From NCBI RefSeq assembly GCF_003697345.1, contig NZ_RFLY01000012.1, positions 1-64,000 on the forward strand: a stretch of DNA of 64,000 nt, in the 5' to 3' direction. The DNA is from Solilutibacter pythonis (GTDB taxonomy: Bacteria; Pseudomonadota; Gammaproteobacteria; Xanthomonadales; Xanthomonadaceae). The translations under genes were made by a program, and so were the position numbers. Below are positions 18,209 through 27,807 of this stretch, piece after piece. Positions within the stretch are counted from its first letter, which is position 1, and each line of letters opens with the position of its first letter. The notes under the pieces were generated by a model, which was not told the origin of the DNA, did no database searches, and worked only from the letters and a program-made list of their open reading frames with translations.

Positions 18209-20548
18209 TTACAGAGACCACTTCACCGCCGCGTAGAACGAACGGCCCGGCCCCGGAACCGGGATGCCCCAGGCGATCGCGTTGATGCCCATGGTGCGGC
18301 CCTGTCCCAGGTACAGGCCGCCGGTCGGCAGCGCGTACAGGCGGTTGAAGACGTTTTCCACGCCGAGGTCGAAGCGCCATTGCTTCCAGGTGTAGGCGCC
18401 GCGCAGATGCAGCAGTCCGTAGCCCGGCGTCGGCACTTCGTTGCGCACCGTCGAGACGCGGGTCTTGGCCTGCACGCCTTGCAGTTCGATGCCGCTTTCC
18501 CAGCCGCCGAGGCGGTGGCCCAGTGTGAGGCGCGCGTTCGGCGGCATCACGTTGTAGAGCGGCTGGCGGGTGTCGCGGTTTTCGCCGCGTTGCCAGTTGG
18601 CGATGGCCTTGAGGTCGAAGCGGCCGAAATCGCCTTCGGCCAGCCGCGCGTCGGCGGCCAGATCGACGCCGTACAGGCGCGCCGACTGGTTGGCGAAGCG
18701 CAGCACGTTGAACTGGTTGGGGCGGCCGTTGCGGGGCAGGGGCAGCATGAGGGCATCGACGTAATCATCGACACGGGTGGCCCACGGCGTCACCCGCAGG
18801 CGATGCGACGGCTGGCTGCCCTCGCCGTGCCAGTCGAGGCTGATCGCGGCGGTGGTGGCCTTTTCCGGGGCCAGTTCGGGGTTGCCGACGTAGCCGTTGC
18901 CGTCGCCGGCGGTGTTGTTCATGATCGCCGCCATCGCCCAGGTCGACCAGGCATAGCGCTCGTAGAGATTGGGCGTGCGGGTCTTGTGGGCGAGACCGGC
19001 CTCGATGTCCAGCGTCTTCGCGGGCGTCCAGCGCAGTAGCGCGGTGGCGTCGAAGTGGCGGTCGCGGCGGTGGCGCGGGCCGGCGTTGAAGGCGGCGTCG
19101 TCGCGGGCGGTCATCATGTAGGAGCCGGGCGGGGCGGGGTCGGTGTCGTAGCCCTGCACCGTGCCGGCGCGGGTGCGGATGACGTCGTGGCGCAGGCCGA
19201 TGAGCGCGCTCCACGCGGGCGAGAAGCGACCTTCCCATTCGGCGTAGAACGAGGCGCGGTTGCGCCGGCCGTCGCGGATGTTCCAGAAGCTGTCCGGCCA
19301 CATGCCGCCGCCGGACGGCGGCCACCAGTCGTCCAGCGCGTACTGCTGCCATTCGGCGCCCAGGCGCAGCACGTCGGCCTCGCGCAGGTTGAGGCTCATC
19401 GCCAGGGTGGCGGCGCGGGTGCGGCTGGCGGTTTCCATCGGCATGTCGGCGGCGCACGCCGGGCCAATCGGGGAACAGGGGCGGGTGTAATCCTGCGTGC
19501 CGGGCACCATCGATTGCCTCCCGTACCAATATTGGCGATCCGGCCCGAAGCCCATCGAATGGCGCAGGCGCTCCTGCCAGACGCGCGCTTCCACCGCGCC
19601 CCAGCCGAAATCGCCCTGGTAGGCGAGCTGCCAGCGGTTCTGCGTGTTGGCCAGCATGTCCATGCGCTGGTTGGGATAGCCCTGGCGCGGGATTTCCTGG
19701 CGGGCGAAGCTGGCCTGCACGAGGTGCGCGTCGTGGCGGAAGGCGGCCGTCAGCTTCTGGTTGCGCACCAGATAGGCGCTGGAGCCCACTTCGTCGCGGC
19801 GGATGTCGTGGCCCTCGCGGCCCGAGTCGGTGAACGCGCGGAAGTCGCCGCCGGCGCGGTAGTTTTCGGCATGCGCCACCGAGCCTTCATAGCCCAGGCT
19901 CCAGTCGGCGTTGGCCAGGGTCAGCGCGGCGTTGGCGCTGCGGGCATCGCCATTGCTGCGGTACTGCGCGCCGAGATGGCCGCCGAACTGCCAGCCGCCG
20001 CCGTCATCGGCGAAGCGCGGCGGCAGCGATTGCACCTGGATGCTGCCGCCGATGCTGTCGCCGCCGGCGCTGACCGGGGCGATGCCGGCATGCACCTTGA
20101 TCGCGCCGACGCCGGATGGCGCGATGTAGGACAGCGGCGGGTTCATGTGGTTGGGGCAGGAGGCGAGGATGTCCATGCCGTCCACCTGCACCCGGTTGCG
20201 GTCGCCGGTGAGGCCGTGGATGGACGGCAGCGCCGATACGCCGCCGGCGTTCTGCACGCTGACGCCGGGTACGTCGGCCAGGAGCTGCGCGGTGTCGCGG
20301 GCGGCGGCGCGGCGCGCGTCGAGCGTGGCGTCCCTCACCTCGCCGGTGTTGATCGGCATGGGTTTGGGGATGGAACCGATCACGATCACGCGGTCGAGAT
20401 TTCGCGATGTGTCCTCGTCGTCCGGCGTGGACTGCCGGGCCAGCGCCGGCATGGCGATCGAACACAGCAGCGCGGCGCACACCGCGCGCGCGATACGCGT
20501 GGTGCGCGGGTTCGCAATGGGTAATCGGGCAAGGTTTTCGTCTTTCAT
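18209..20548 (-). CDS. TonB-dependent receptor with copper-type CxxxM motif
   Basis: The 779-residue protein starts at the ATG at 20548, preceded by CCGGAG; the open frame continues 111 codons upstream without a plausible start. It has a signal peptide, a plug with VQVDGMDILASCPNHMNPP (Cys131, Met135) and a barrel. The CxxxM pair at this plug position, and an HSM (HxM) in the barrel (LRHSMGFGPDRQYW), match the copper-binding CxxxM-HxM pattern known for OprC/NosA receptors. It follows a second copper-type receptor by 50 bp, in one operon with a DUF2946 gene. Confidence 0.82.
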   Translation of the reverse strand: MKDENLARLPIANPRTTRIARAVCAALLCSIAMPALARQSTPDDEDTSRNLDRVIVIGSIPKPMPINTGEVRDATLDARRAAARDTAQLLADVPGVSVQNAGGVSALPSIHGLTGDRNRVQVDGMDILASCPNHMNPPLSYIAPSGVGAIKVHAGIAPVSAGGDSIGGSIQVQSLPPRFADDGGGWQFGGHLGAQYRSNGDARSANAALTLANADWSLGYEGSVAHAENYRAGGDFRAFTDSGREGHDIRRDEVGSSAYLVRNQKLTAAFRHDAHLVQASFARQEIPRQGYPNQRMDMLANTQNRWQLAYQGDFGWGAVEARVWQERLRHSMGFGPDRQYWYGRQSMVPGTQDYTRPCSPIGPACAADMPMETASRTRAATLAMSLNLREADVLRLGAEWQQYALDDWWPPSGGGMWPDSFWNIRDGRRNRASFYAEWEGRFSPAWSALIGLRHDVIRTRAGTVQGYDTDPAPPGSYMMTARDDAAFNAGPRHRRDRHFDATALLRWTPAKTLDIEAGLAHKTRTPNLYERYAWSTWAMAAIMNNTAGDGNGYVGNPELAPEKATTAAISLDWHGEGSQPSHRLRVTPWATRVDDYVDALMLPLPRNGRPNQFNVLRFANQSARLYGVDLAADARLAEGDFGRFDLKAIANWQRGENRDTRQPLYNVMPPNARLTLGHRLGGWESGIELQGVQAKTRVSTVRNEVPTPGYGLLHLRGAYTWKQWRFDLGVENVFNRLYALPTGGLYLGQGRTMGINAIAWGIPVPGPGRSFYAAVKWSL

Positions 20549-20598
20549 GGGAAAGCTCCGGTTGGGCCGCGCGCGGGGCGCGGCGATGGAGAGGGATT

Positions 20599-22650
20599 TC
20601 AGTGTTTGAAGGAAAGGCGCAGCCAGAGGCTGCGGCCCGGCTCGTTGATGCGGACCGGGTCGGCCGGGAAGCCGAAATCCGCGCTGCCGGCGAGGTTGAG
20701 GTGCTCGCTGTAGCGGCGGTCGAACAGGTTGTCGATGCCGCCGGTGAGTTCCACGCCATGGTCGAACTTCCACCCAGCGCTCAGCGCGACGGTGCCGAAC
20801 CCGGCCGATGGCCCCAGGTCGCGGCCCACCACGTTGCCCTGGCCGAGCGCCACCCGGCGCTGGGCGGCGACGCCGCGCCACTGCACGTTGGTGCTGAAGC
20901 GCTCACCCGACCAGCCGGCATGCAGGCGCAACTGCCGGGGCGCCATCTGCGGCAGCCAGGTGCGATCGCTGCGATTCGCGCCCCAGGCCTGGGCCAGCGT
21001 GCCGCCCAGCGCCCATCCGGCCGCCGGCCGCCATTCCGCGCCGGCCTCGATACCGTGGATGCGGGCGTCGATATTGCGCACGCGCGAACCCCTGTCGTAA
21101 TCGAACAGCAGATAGTCGGAAACGCGCCCGAGATAAGCGCTGGCCCAGACGTCCAGCGGCTGGCTGCGCCATTGCAGGCCGGCGTCGAGCTGGGTGGTCT
21201 TCTCCGGCCGGGTGCCGGCAAAGGCGTTGGGGCTGCCCACCGGGCCGTTCTTGGCGGAGAACAGCTCCCAGTAATCGGGCATGCGTTCGTTGTGGCCAAG
21301 GCCGACGAACGCTTGCAGCGCGCCGCGGCGGCCGTATTCGTAGCGCAGGAAGCCGCTGTTCAAGCCCGCGTCGCGTCGCTGGCCGGCGGTGGGGTTCCAC
21401 GCCTTCAGGCGCAGGTCGCGGACGCGCGCGCGGTCGTGGCGCACGCCGGCGACCCATTGCGCGTCATCGTCGGGCAGCCAGGTGATTTCGGTGAACAGGC
21501 CGGTATTGCCGAGGTCGGCGTCGTGTTCCCAGGGCCGTTGCAGGTAGGTGCCGCGCCCCATGCCCATGCGCTGGGTGTGGCGGCTGCGCTGGAAGTCTAG
21601 GCCGACCGTGCCCTTCCACTGCGTTGCCGCCCAGTCCAGCGCGAGGCGTCCGCCACGGGTGTCGCGGCGCACCTGCGCGGCCATCGGCATCGACATCATG
21701 CTGTTCGGGTTGGGGGTGCGCAGGGTGTAGTTGTCCATGACGTGGTTGACGTCGTTGCGGTACAGGTCGATGCGCAGCCGTTCCAGCACGCCCGGCAGCG
21801 ATTCCTGTACGAAGCGCAGGCCCTGGCGCTGGCGCAGGAACTGCGAGCCGTCCATGCCGCGTCCGCCATAGCGGGCCTGGCCATCGCCGCGCCCGGCGGA
21901 GATTTCCAGCAGCGTGTGTTCGCCCGGGGTCCAGCCGAGGCTGACATCGGTGTTCCATTTCTTCCAGGCCGAAGGCACGATCTGCCCGCCGCCGTCGCGG
22001 TAATCGTCGGATTCGGTGCGGTTGCCGGCCAGCCGCACGTAGCCCTCGCGTTGCCCGATCAGCCCGTCGATCGCCAGGTCGCGCCGGCCGGCGCTGCCGG
22101 CCATGGCATTGGCGTCGAAGCGGGTGGTGAGCGTGTCGTAGCGCTCGCGGTCGCGCTCGAAGCGCACCGTGCCGGCCGAGGCGCCCGGCCCCCACTGCAC
22201 GCTCTGCGGGCCCTTGAGCACGGTCAGCCGGTCGTAGGCGTCGGGCGAAACGTAGGAGAGCGGATTGTCCATCCGGTACGGGCAGGCGCCGTGCAGCGCG
22301 CCGCCGTCATCGACGATGTTGAGCCGCGAGCCGGACATTCCGCGCAGTACCGGATCGCTGTTGCTGCCGCCGTTGCGGATGGCGGAAAAGCCGGGCACGA
22401 CCTTGAGGTAGTCGGCCGCGTCGCTGGCGGGCATGGGGCTGCGCGATTGCTTGGGGTCGGATGTGGTCTCGGGGGAAAAGACCGGCGACTGCCCGATCAC
22501 GATCACGGTCGTGAAGACGGGGGTTTCGTCGTCGTCCTGGCCGGCGGCGGGGGGGGATTCCCGCGAATACGCCGGGGCGGCAAGCACGCAGGCAACGGCC
22601 AAGGCCAGGCGCGCGCGGCGCGCCGTGGGGCGGAATGAGGAAAAGGACAT
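20599..22650 (-). CDS. TonB-dependent copper receptor (OprC/NosA type)
   Basis: The 683-residue protein starts at the ATG at 22650. It has a signal peptide, a plug with GACPYRMDNPLSYVSPDAY (Cys123, Met127) followed by LKGPQSVQWGPGASAGTVRF, and a barrel segment NHVMDNYTLR that gives the HxM part. This is the OprC/NosA family, which imports copper across the outer membrane and in denitrifiers supplies copper enzymes. Its operon (DUF2946, this gene, second receptor) has an FNR-type box upstream, and the copper nitrite reductase gene lies 5 kb away, so the likely role is copper supply under low oxygen. Confidence 0.9.
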   Translation of the reverse strand: MSFSSFRPTARRARLALAVACVLAAPAYSRESPPAAGQDDDETPVFTTVIVIGQSPVFSPETTSDPKQSRSPMPASDAADYLKVVPGFSAIRNGGSNSDPVLRGMSGSRLNIVDDGGALHGACPYRMDNPLSYVSPDAYDRLTVLKGPQSVQWGPGASAGTVRFERDRERYDTLTTRFDANAMAGSAGRRDLAIDGLIGQREGYVRLAGNRTESDDYRDGGGQIVPSAWKKWNTDVSLGWTPGEHTLLEISAGRGDGQARYGGRGMDGSQFLRQRQGLRFVQESLPGVLERLRIDLYRNDVNHVMDNYTLRTPNPNSMMSMPMAAQVRRDTRGGRLALDWAATQWKGTVGLDFQRSRHTQRMGMGRGTYLQRPWEHDADLGNTGLFTEITWLPDDDAQWVAGVRHDRARVRDLRLKAWNPTAGQRRDAGLNSGFLRYEYGRRGALQAFVGLGHNERMPDYWELFSAKNGPVGSPNAFAGTRPEKTTQLDAGLQWRSQPLDVWASAYLGRVSDYLLFDYDRGSRVRNIDARIHGIEAGAEWRPAAGWALGGTLAQAWGANRSDRTWLPQMAPRQLRLHAGWSGERFSTNVQWRGVAAQRRVALGQGNVVGRDLGPSAGFGTVALSAGWKFDHGVELTGGIDNLFDRRYSEHLNLAGSADFGFPADPVRINEPGRSLWLRLSFKH

Positions 22651-22715
22651 GGAATGGCTCCGAACACGCGAACAGGCACGGCGCGAGGCCGCGCCGCGGG
22701 AAAACGCAGGCGGTG

Positions 22716-23120
22716 TCAGAGGGGGATCGGCGGGCCGCGCGAGCCGAGTCCCGAGGGATGGCGCCGGAGCGCCGGCCGGGCATGCCGCCAGAGCGGAAGC
22801 GGCGAGGCCGGCGCCAATGCGCGCAGGCCCAGGATCAGCAGGACCAGCACCGTCAGCCCGGCCAGCAGCGGGCAGTATTCGCAATCGTGCGCGAGGCGTT
22901 CGCCGGCGGGCGCGCCGTGGGGCTGGCCGGTATCGCCGGCCGCTGTCCAGAACGGCTGCGCGAGCTGCTTCAGCCCTTCCACGGTGCACAGTGCGACCAC
23001 CGGTGGCGACCCGGATTGCGCCGACTGGTAAAGCCGGCCCAGCGTGGGCAGCCCGGCCAGCAGCAGCATCGCCAGCAGGGCGAGCGCGGTCAACGGAGAG
23101 GGGGAGCGAAGTCTGTGCAT
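22716..23120 (-). CDS. DUF2946 family small membrane protein
   Basis: The 134-residue protein starts at the ATG at 23120. It has an N-terminal helix (LTALALLAMLLLAGLPTLG), a loop with a Cys pair in HDCEYCPLLAG, and a second helix: the DUF2946 pattern. These proteins are repeatedly found beside TonB copper receptors and are thought to relate to copper handling; no biochemical role is established. First gene of the copper-receptor operon. The downstream start is favoured because a TAATAT -10 candidate (23160-23155) lies between it and the FNR-type box. Confidence 0.78.
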   Translation of the reverse strand: MHRLRSPSPLTALALLAMLLLAGLPTLGRLYQSAQSGSPPVVALCTVEGLKQLAQPFWTAAGDTGQPHGAPAGERLAHDCEYCPLLAGLTVLVLLILGLRALAPASPLPLWRHARPALRRHPSGLGSRGPPIPL

Positions 23121-23154
23121 CGAAAAAGGCCGGGGCGTCAATCCGCCCCGGCCC

Positions 23155-23198
23155 ATATTATCGCCGCAGTGATGCTGGCGATGTTTGACGCAAATCAC
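23155..23198 (-). promoter_or_regulatory. FNR-type promoter of the copper-uptake operon
   Basis: TTGAC-GCAA-ATCAC at 23185-23198 matches TTGAT-N4-ATCAA in 8 of 10 fixed positions. TAATAT on the minus strand at 23160-23155 is a good -10 element. A start site near 23149 would give a leader of about 30 bases before the DUF2946 ATG. The box lies 1 bp before the norB stop codon end, in a very tight intergenic space. Confidence 0.55.
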
Positions 23199-23199
23199 C

Positions 23200-25503
23200 T
23201 CATACCGTGTCTTGTGAAATAGCCTTGGCGATGGCTTCGGCGTCGGCCGGTTTGTCGTAAGCCGGATCGGCCTTCGGCATGATCCAGTGCCGCGCCACGA
23301 ACCAGGCCAGCAACACCGCGCCCAGACTGAAGATCAGATCGCCCGGCATGCGCATCCATACCAGCACATCGATGATCGGCTTGCCCATGAACTCGGCCGA
23401 GCGGGCGTACCAGTAGCCGTTGTCGAGCGCGGCCTGTAATTGCAGCGTGCCCAGCGGCAGCAAGGTCAGCAGCGCCATCAGCATCAGGCCGATGTTGAAG
23501 GCCCAGAACGAACCTTTCAGCAGTTGCGGGTGCCAGAGCGCGTCGGGCTTGAGGCCGCGCAGACAGAACAGCATGAGGCCGATGCCGAGCATGCCGTACA
23601 CGCCGAACAGCGCGGTGTGTCCGTGCAGCGGGGTGAGGTTGAGACCCTGCATGTAGTAGAGCGCGAGCGGGGTGTTGATGAGGAAGCCGAACAGGCCCGC
23701 GCCCACCAGGTTCCAGAAGCTCACCGCCAGGAAGAACATGATCGGCCAGCGGTAGCGCGCCATCCACGGTACCGCGCGGCTGTGGCTCCAGGTCTCGTAG
23801 GCCTCCAGGCCGATGAGCGCCAGCGGCACCACTTCCAGCGCCGAGAAGCTGGCGCCGAGCGCGACCGCCGCCGTGGTGGTGCCGGCGAAGTACAGGTGGT
23901 GGAACATGCCCAGCACGCCGCCGGCCATGTAGACGATGGTGGCGAACAGCACGTTGATGGTGGCCGACTTGCCGCGGATCAGCCCCAGCTTGACGAACAG
24001 GAAGCTGATCACCGCGACCGCGAACACCTCGAAGAAGCCTTCCACCCACAGGTGCACCACCCACCAGCGCCAGTATTCGACCATCGAGATGTGCGTGTGC
24101 TCGCCCCACATGAGACCGGCGCCGTAGAACAGGCCGATGGCGATGGTGGAGAGGAACATCAGCCCGACGATCGAGGACATTTCGTCGCGGCGCTTGAGCG
24201 CCGGCCACAGCGCGCGGCCCACCAGCGTCAGCCACAGCAGCAGCCCGACGAACAGGAACGCCTGCCAGAAGCGGCCGATGTCGACGTATTCCCAGCCCTG
24301 GTGGCCGAACCAGAAGTTCTTCTCCAGGCCCAGCTTCTGCATCACCGCGAACCACTGCCCGGTGAAGGCGCCGATCACGATGACGAGCAGGCAGACGAAC
24401 AGGAAATTGACGCCGGCGCGCTGGAACTTCGGCTCGTGCCCGGAGATCGCCGGCGCGATGTAGAGGCCGGTGCCCAGCCACGCGGTGGCGATCCACAGCA
24501 CCGCCAGTTGCGTGTGCCAACTGCGCGTCAGCGAATACGGCAGGAATTCGGCGATCTTCAGGCCGTAGGCTTCCTGGCCTTCCACCTGGTAGTGCGCGGT
24601 GGTGGCGCCGAGCAGAATCTGCACCAGGAACAGCGCGATCACCACCCAGAAGTACTTGGCGGTGGCCTTCATCGAGGGCGTGATGGTCAGGCCCATGAGC
24701 GGGTCGCGCGCGGGTGGGGTCACGGGTTTTTCCTTGCCGTGCCAGACCGCGTAATGCCAGGCCAGCAGACCAATGCCGGCGATCATGAACAGGATCGAGA
24801 ACATCGACCACATGAAGGTGCCGGAGGTCGGCGTGTTGCCGATCATCGGCTCGTAGGGCCAGTTGTTGGTGTAGGTGCGGTTCTCGCCCGGGCGGTCGGT
24901 GCTGGCCGCCCACGATGTCCAGAAGAAGAACGCGCTCAGCGCGCGGCGGTGCTCCGCATCGGGCACCGTGTTGTCCCTCATGGCGTAGGTTTCGCGCAGC
25001 GCCTTGGTCGCCGGATCGTTGGAGAACAGGCTGAGGTAGTGCGCGGCCACCTGCGAGATGGCTTGTGCGCGCAGGTCGCTCACCACCAGATCGCCGCTGG
25101 CCGCGTCGTAGGTGTTGCGGCGCATCTGCGGCTTCAGGATCGCCTGGATGCGCGCCTGCTCGACCGGTTCCAGCATGGCGTAGGGTTCGGCGGTCTCGGC
25201 GCGCGCATCGAGCTCGGCCAGCGCCATCGCCTCGCGGTGCAGCCAGTCGGCCGACCAGTCGGGTGCGATCAGCGCGCCGTGGCCCCAGATCGAACCCAAC
25301 TGCTGGCCGCCGATGCTCTGCCAGACCTGGCGGCCGCGCTCGATGTCGGCGCGGGTGTAGAGCACCTCGCCTTGCTTGGTGACGATGCGTTTGGGAATTG
25401 GCGGCGCGGTCTGGTGCAGATCCGCGCCCAGCCACAGCATGATGCCGAAGCTGGCGATGAGTAGCGCCGCCAGCCCCAGCCAGAGACGTTTGGTGGTGGA
25501 CAT
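23200..25503 (-). CDS. norB: Quinol-dependent nitric oxide reductase (qNor)
   Basis: The product has 767 residues from the ATG at 25503 (AAGGAGG upstream). It is a single-chain NO reductase: an N-terminal periplasmic extension (TRADIERGRQVWQSIGGQQ) fused to the 12-helix NorB haem-copper oxidase-like core with the conserved HTHISMVEYWRWWVVHLWVEG and GVLGMFHHLYF histidines. It reduces 2 NO to N2O with electrons from quinol at the inner membrane. Fusion of the extension means no separate NorC is needed, and none is present. Expression is probably driven from the FNR-type box at 25561. Confidence 0.95.
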   Translation of the reverse strand: MSTTKRLWLGLAALLIASFGIMLWLGADLHQTAPPIPKRIVTKQGEVLYTRADIERGRQVWQSIGGQQLGSIWGHGALIAPDWSADWLHREAMALAELDARAETAEPYAMLEPVEQARIQAILKPQMRRNTYDAASGDLVVSDLRAQAISQVAAHYLSLFSNDPATKALRETYAMRDNTVPDAEHRRALSAFFFWTSWAASTDRPGENRTYTNNWPYEPMIGNTPTSGTFMWSMFSILFMIAGIGLLAWHYAVWHGKEKPVTPPARDPLMGLTITPSMKATAKYFWVVIALFLVQILLGATTAHYQVEGQEAYGLKIAEFLPYSLTRSWHTQLAVLWIATAWLGTGLYIAPAISGHEPKFQRAGVNFLFVCLLVIVIGAFTGQWFAVMQKLGLEKNFWFGHQGWEYVDIGRFWQAFLFVGLLLWLTLVGRALWPALKRRDEMSSIVGLMFLSTIAIGLFYGAGLMWGEHTHISMVEYWRWWVVHLWVEGFFEVFAVAVISFLFVKLGLIRGKSATINVLFATIVYMAGGVLGMFHHLYFAGTTTAAVALGASFSALEVVPLALIGLEAYETWSHSRAVPWMARYRWPIMFFLAVSFWNLVGAGLFGFLINTPLALYYMQGLNLTPLHGHTALFGVYGMLGIGLMLFCLRGLKPDALWHPQLLKGSFWAFNIGLMLMALLTLLPLGTLQLQAALDNGYWYARSAEFMGKPIIDVLVWMRMPGDLIFSLGAVLLAWFVARHWIMPKADPAYDKPADAEAIAKAISQDTV

Positions 25504-25560
25504 GATGATGAGCCTCCTTGAAAGTGCGGCCATCCTCCCGCCAGTGGTCGGAAAGTGTCG

Positions 25561-25574
25561 CTGACGCAGGTCAA
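25561..25574 (-). promoter_or_regulatory. FNR-type box in front of norB
   Basis: CTGAC-GCAG-GTCAA (TTGAC-CTGC-GTCAG read toward norB), 7 of 10 fixed FNR positions. Centre 64.5 bp upstream of the norB ATG; a class II start at -41.5 would leave a leader of 23 bases containing the AAGGAGG ribosome-binding site. Confidence 0.5.
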
Positions 25575-25613
25575 GACTGCCCGCCGCGAACGATGCGGCC
25601 GTCGTGGCGGGGG

Positions 25614-26396
25614 CTATTCGCGCAGCACGTCGCGCGCCAGTTCGCTCAGGTGTTCAAGGTCGGTGATCTCGAATTCGCGTCGGTCCACCTGCAACAGGCC
25701 CTCGGTCTGGAAGCGCTTCAGTACCCGGCTCACCGTTTCCGCCGCCAGCGAGAGGTAGTTGGCGATGTCGGTGCGTGGCATTGCCAGGTGGAAGCGGGTG
25801 GCGGAATAACCGCGCTCGGCGTAGCGGCGCGAGAGCGAGAGCAGGAAGGCGGCCATGCGCTCGTCGGCGCTGAAATCGCCGGCCAGCAGGTTGGCCTTGC
25901 CGATGTCGGCCGAGAGCAGGCGGAACAATTGCTGTTGCAGGCCGGGCATGCGGGTGGCGAGCAGCGCCATCTGCGGGAAGGAGAAATTGCACAGCATCAC
26001 CGTGTCCAGCGCGACCGCGTTGCAGGGGTAGCGGTCGTGGTGGATGCCGTCCAGGCCGATGATCTCGCCGGGCAGGTAGAAGCCCAGTATCTTCTCGCGA
26101 CCGTGGCTGTCGGTGATGAAGGTCTTGACCAGGCCGGCGCGCACCGCGGCGATGGCGTTGAACGGCTCGCCCTCGCTGAACAGCAGGGTGCCCTCGGCGA
26201 ACGGGCCGATGTGATCGACCAGGACGTGCAGCGCGCGCAGGTCGGATTTCTGGTAGCCCTCGGCCAGGCAGGCGCTGGAGAAGGCGCAGGTGGAGCAGAA
26301 ATGCAGGGCGTCGCCATCGTCGGCCATGCCGGCATGGGGCTGTGGCACCTTGAGGGCGAGGGCGCCGCGTGTGGCTGGATTCGGGATCGGCTTCAC
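25614..26396 (-). CDS. fnr: FNR/Anr oxygen-sensing transcription factor
   Basis: The 260-residue CRP/FNR-family regulator has all four iron-sulfur ligands of FNR: Cys34, Cys37 and Cys43 (C-x2-C-x5-C) and Cys136 in TVMLCNF. The C-terminal helix-turn-helix TDIANYLSLAAETVSRVLKRF keeps the Glu, Ser and Arg that read TTGAT in E. coli FNR. It should be active without oxygen and bind the five boxes found in this window. DNR-type NO regulators lack these cysteines, so FNR/Anr is the better name. It starts at GTG 26396; an ATG at 26327 would also keep all cysteines. Confidence 0.92.
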   Translation of the reverse strand: MKPIPNPATRGALALKVPQPHAGMADDGDALHFCSTCAFSSACLAEGYQKSDLRALHVLVDHIGPFAEGTLLFSEGEPFNAIAAVRAGLVKTFITDSHGREKILGFYLPGEIIGLDGIHHDRYPCNAVALDTVMLCNFSFPQMALLATRMPGLQQQLFRLLSADIGKANLLAGDFSADERMAAFLLSLSRRYAERGYSATRFHLAMPRTDIANYLSLAAETVSRVLKRFQTEGLLQVDRREFEITDLEHLSELARDVLRE

Positions 26397-26440
26397 GGCG
26401 CCATGATAGCCGCGCGTTTTCGGCGTGGCTTAGCGGGCGG

Positions 26441-27019
26441 TCAACGCGCGGCGAGCGCGCGCCTCACCGCGCGTACGAACTCTGGGTCGGGCACGCTGCC
26501 GACCTTGGCGGTGCGGGCGAGGATGCGGCCATCGCGGTCGAGCAGCACCAGCTCGCTGGTGTGGTTGAATTCGCCATCGGCCAGGGCGCGGTAGCGGATG
26601 CCGAGCACGCCGGCGATCGCGCGGACGTCTTCCTGGCGCGGCCGCAGCAGCGCCCAGCGGGTGGTGTCCAACTGGCGGCGCTCGGCGATGCGGCGCATCG
26701 CTTCTGGGGTGTCGCGCTTCGGGTCGAGGCTGACCAGGACGACGCCCAGGCGGGCTTTTTCCGCCGGCGTCAACTGTTTCTCGATGGCCAGGCCGCTGTC
26801 GATGATCAACGGGCAGATGTAGCGGCAGGAGGTATAGAACATCGACACCACCTGCACCTGGCCGCGGCGTGCGGCGAGTGTGGCGGCGCGGCCGTCCTGG
26901 TCGGTGGTGGGGGCGTCGAGCTGGTAGACCGAATCGCCCGGCAATGGCGGCGCGGCATGGGCGGGCGTCAGCGCGGCGAAGGCGGCGGCCAGCGCGAGGG
27001 TGGCGAATCGGGATTTCAT
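26441..27019 (-). CDS. SCO family copper chaperone
   Basis: The 192-residue protein has a signal peptide and a thioredoxin fold with the copper-binding CxxxC (SCRYICPL) and the partner histidine in EFNHTSELVLLD. SCO proteins deliver copper or reduce cysteines at copper enzymes in the periplasm. The ATG at 27019 is preferred since it lies 6 bp from GAAGGAG, whereas the ATG at 27025 is too close. Placed between fnr and nirV/nirK, so its client is probably the NirK copper site rather than cytochrome oxidase. Confidence 0.88.
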   Translation of the reverse strand: MKSRFATLALAAAFAALTPAHAAPPLPGDSVYQLDAPTTDQDGRAATLAARRGQVQVVSMFYTSCRYICPLIIDSGLAIEKQLTPAEKARLGVVLVSLDPKRDTPEAMRRIAERRQLDTTRWALLRPRQEDVRAIAGVLGIRYRALADGEFNHTSELVLLDRDGRILARTAKVGSVPDPEFVRAVRRALAAR

Positions 27020-27044
27020 CTTCATCTCCTTCGGGCCCGGCGCG

Positions 27045-27806
27045 TCACTTGGCGCAGCGGAAACCCAGGTTGGCGGTGACGTCATCGGCCGTCAGCGAGG
27101 AGAGCATGGCGACCCGCATCAGTACCGCGTAGTTGTTGCGGTCGCGCATCGACAGCGCGCCGGCACCGCAGAATTTGGCCTTGTCGGCGTCGCCCTGCTT
27201 GCGGTTGTCCACGTCCACCAGGAGCGAGGAGGCGTCGCCGGTCCATTCCCAGACCAGGCCATGCAGGTCGCGCACGCCGTAGACGTTGGCGTTCTGCAAG
27301 CCGACCCGGGCCAGCGGCGCGTTCGAGGAGCGCGAATACCAGTGCAGGATGCGCTCGCGCCAGACGCGGTCGGCGCGGGCGTCGCGGCGGGTTTCGTCGG
27401 CGGCCGCGGCGTATTCCCATTCGCCCCAGCTCGGCAGGCGCGCGCCCTGGGCCTTGCAGTAGGCATCGGCGGCGAACCAACTGACATTGACCACCGGCTG
27501 CTGTGGCGCGGCCTTCGGCCCGAGCGTGGTGGGGCCGGCCCAGTGTTGCAGGTAGCGCGGCTCGGCGAATGTGTCGGCCACCCGCCCGCGCCGCCATTTC
27601 GGGTGGGCGCGGACGAAGGCGAGAAACTCGGCGTTGGTCACCGGTGTTTCCATGAGCTGGAACGGCGCGATGCGGACATCGCGGCTGTCTTCATATTGCA
27701 GGGCGGAGCGGAACTCGCCGCCCGGCAACCGCACCCAGCCGTCGTTGCCGGCGGCCGGGGCCGGCGGTGGCAGGGCGAGCGCGATGACGAGGGCGGCGCG
27801 TTTCAT
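27045..27806 (-). CDS. nirV: NirV-like formylglycine-generating-enzyme-fold protein
   Basis: The 253-residue protein has a signal peptide and the FGE-sulfatase domain pattern (LPGGEFRSALQYEDSRDV, ETPVTNAEFLAFV, LPSWGEWEYAAA, DLHGLVWEWTGD, NLGFRCAK). It starts 1 bp after nirK. NirV proteins are encoded next to nirK in several denitrifiers and are needed or suspected for nitrite reductase maturation; their reaction is not known. The copper-binding cysteine pair of true FGE (C...C near the C-terminus) is not evident, so it may not make formylglycine. Confidence 0.85.
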   Translation of the reverse strand: MKRAALVIALALPPPAPAAGNDGWVRLPGGEFRSALQYEDSRDVRIAPFQLMETPVTNAEFLAFVRAHPKWRRGRVADTFAEPRYLQHWAGPTTLGPKAAPQQPVVNVSWFAADAYCKAQGARLPSWGEWEYAAAADETRRDARADRVWRERILHWYSRSSNAPLARVGLQNANVYGVRDLHGLVWEWTGDASSLLVDVDNRKQGDADKAKFCGAGALSMRDRNNYAVLMRVAMLSSLTADDVTANLGFRCAK

Positions 27807-27807
27807 C

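Noticed and set aside
23440-25464. A 674-codon plus-strand frame opposite norB
   Set aside because: Antisense shadow of a well-supported qNor gene; Gln/His/Arg-rich composition typical of GC-rich antisense frames.
25614-26396. DNR or NO-sensing regulator
   Set aside because: The four FNR cysteines (34, 37, 43, 136) are present; DNR proteins lack them.
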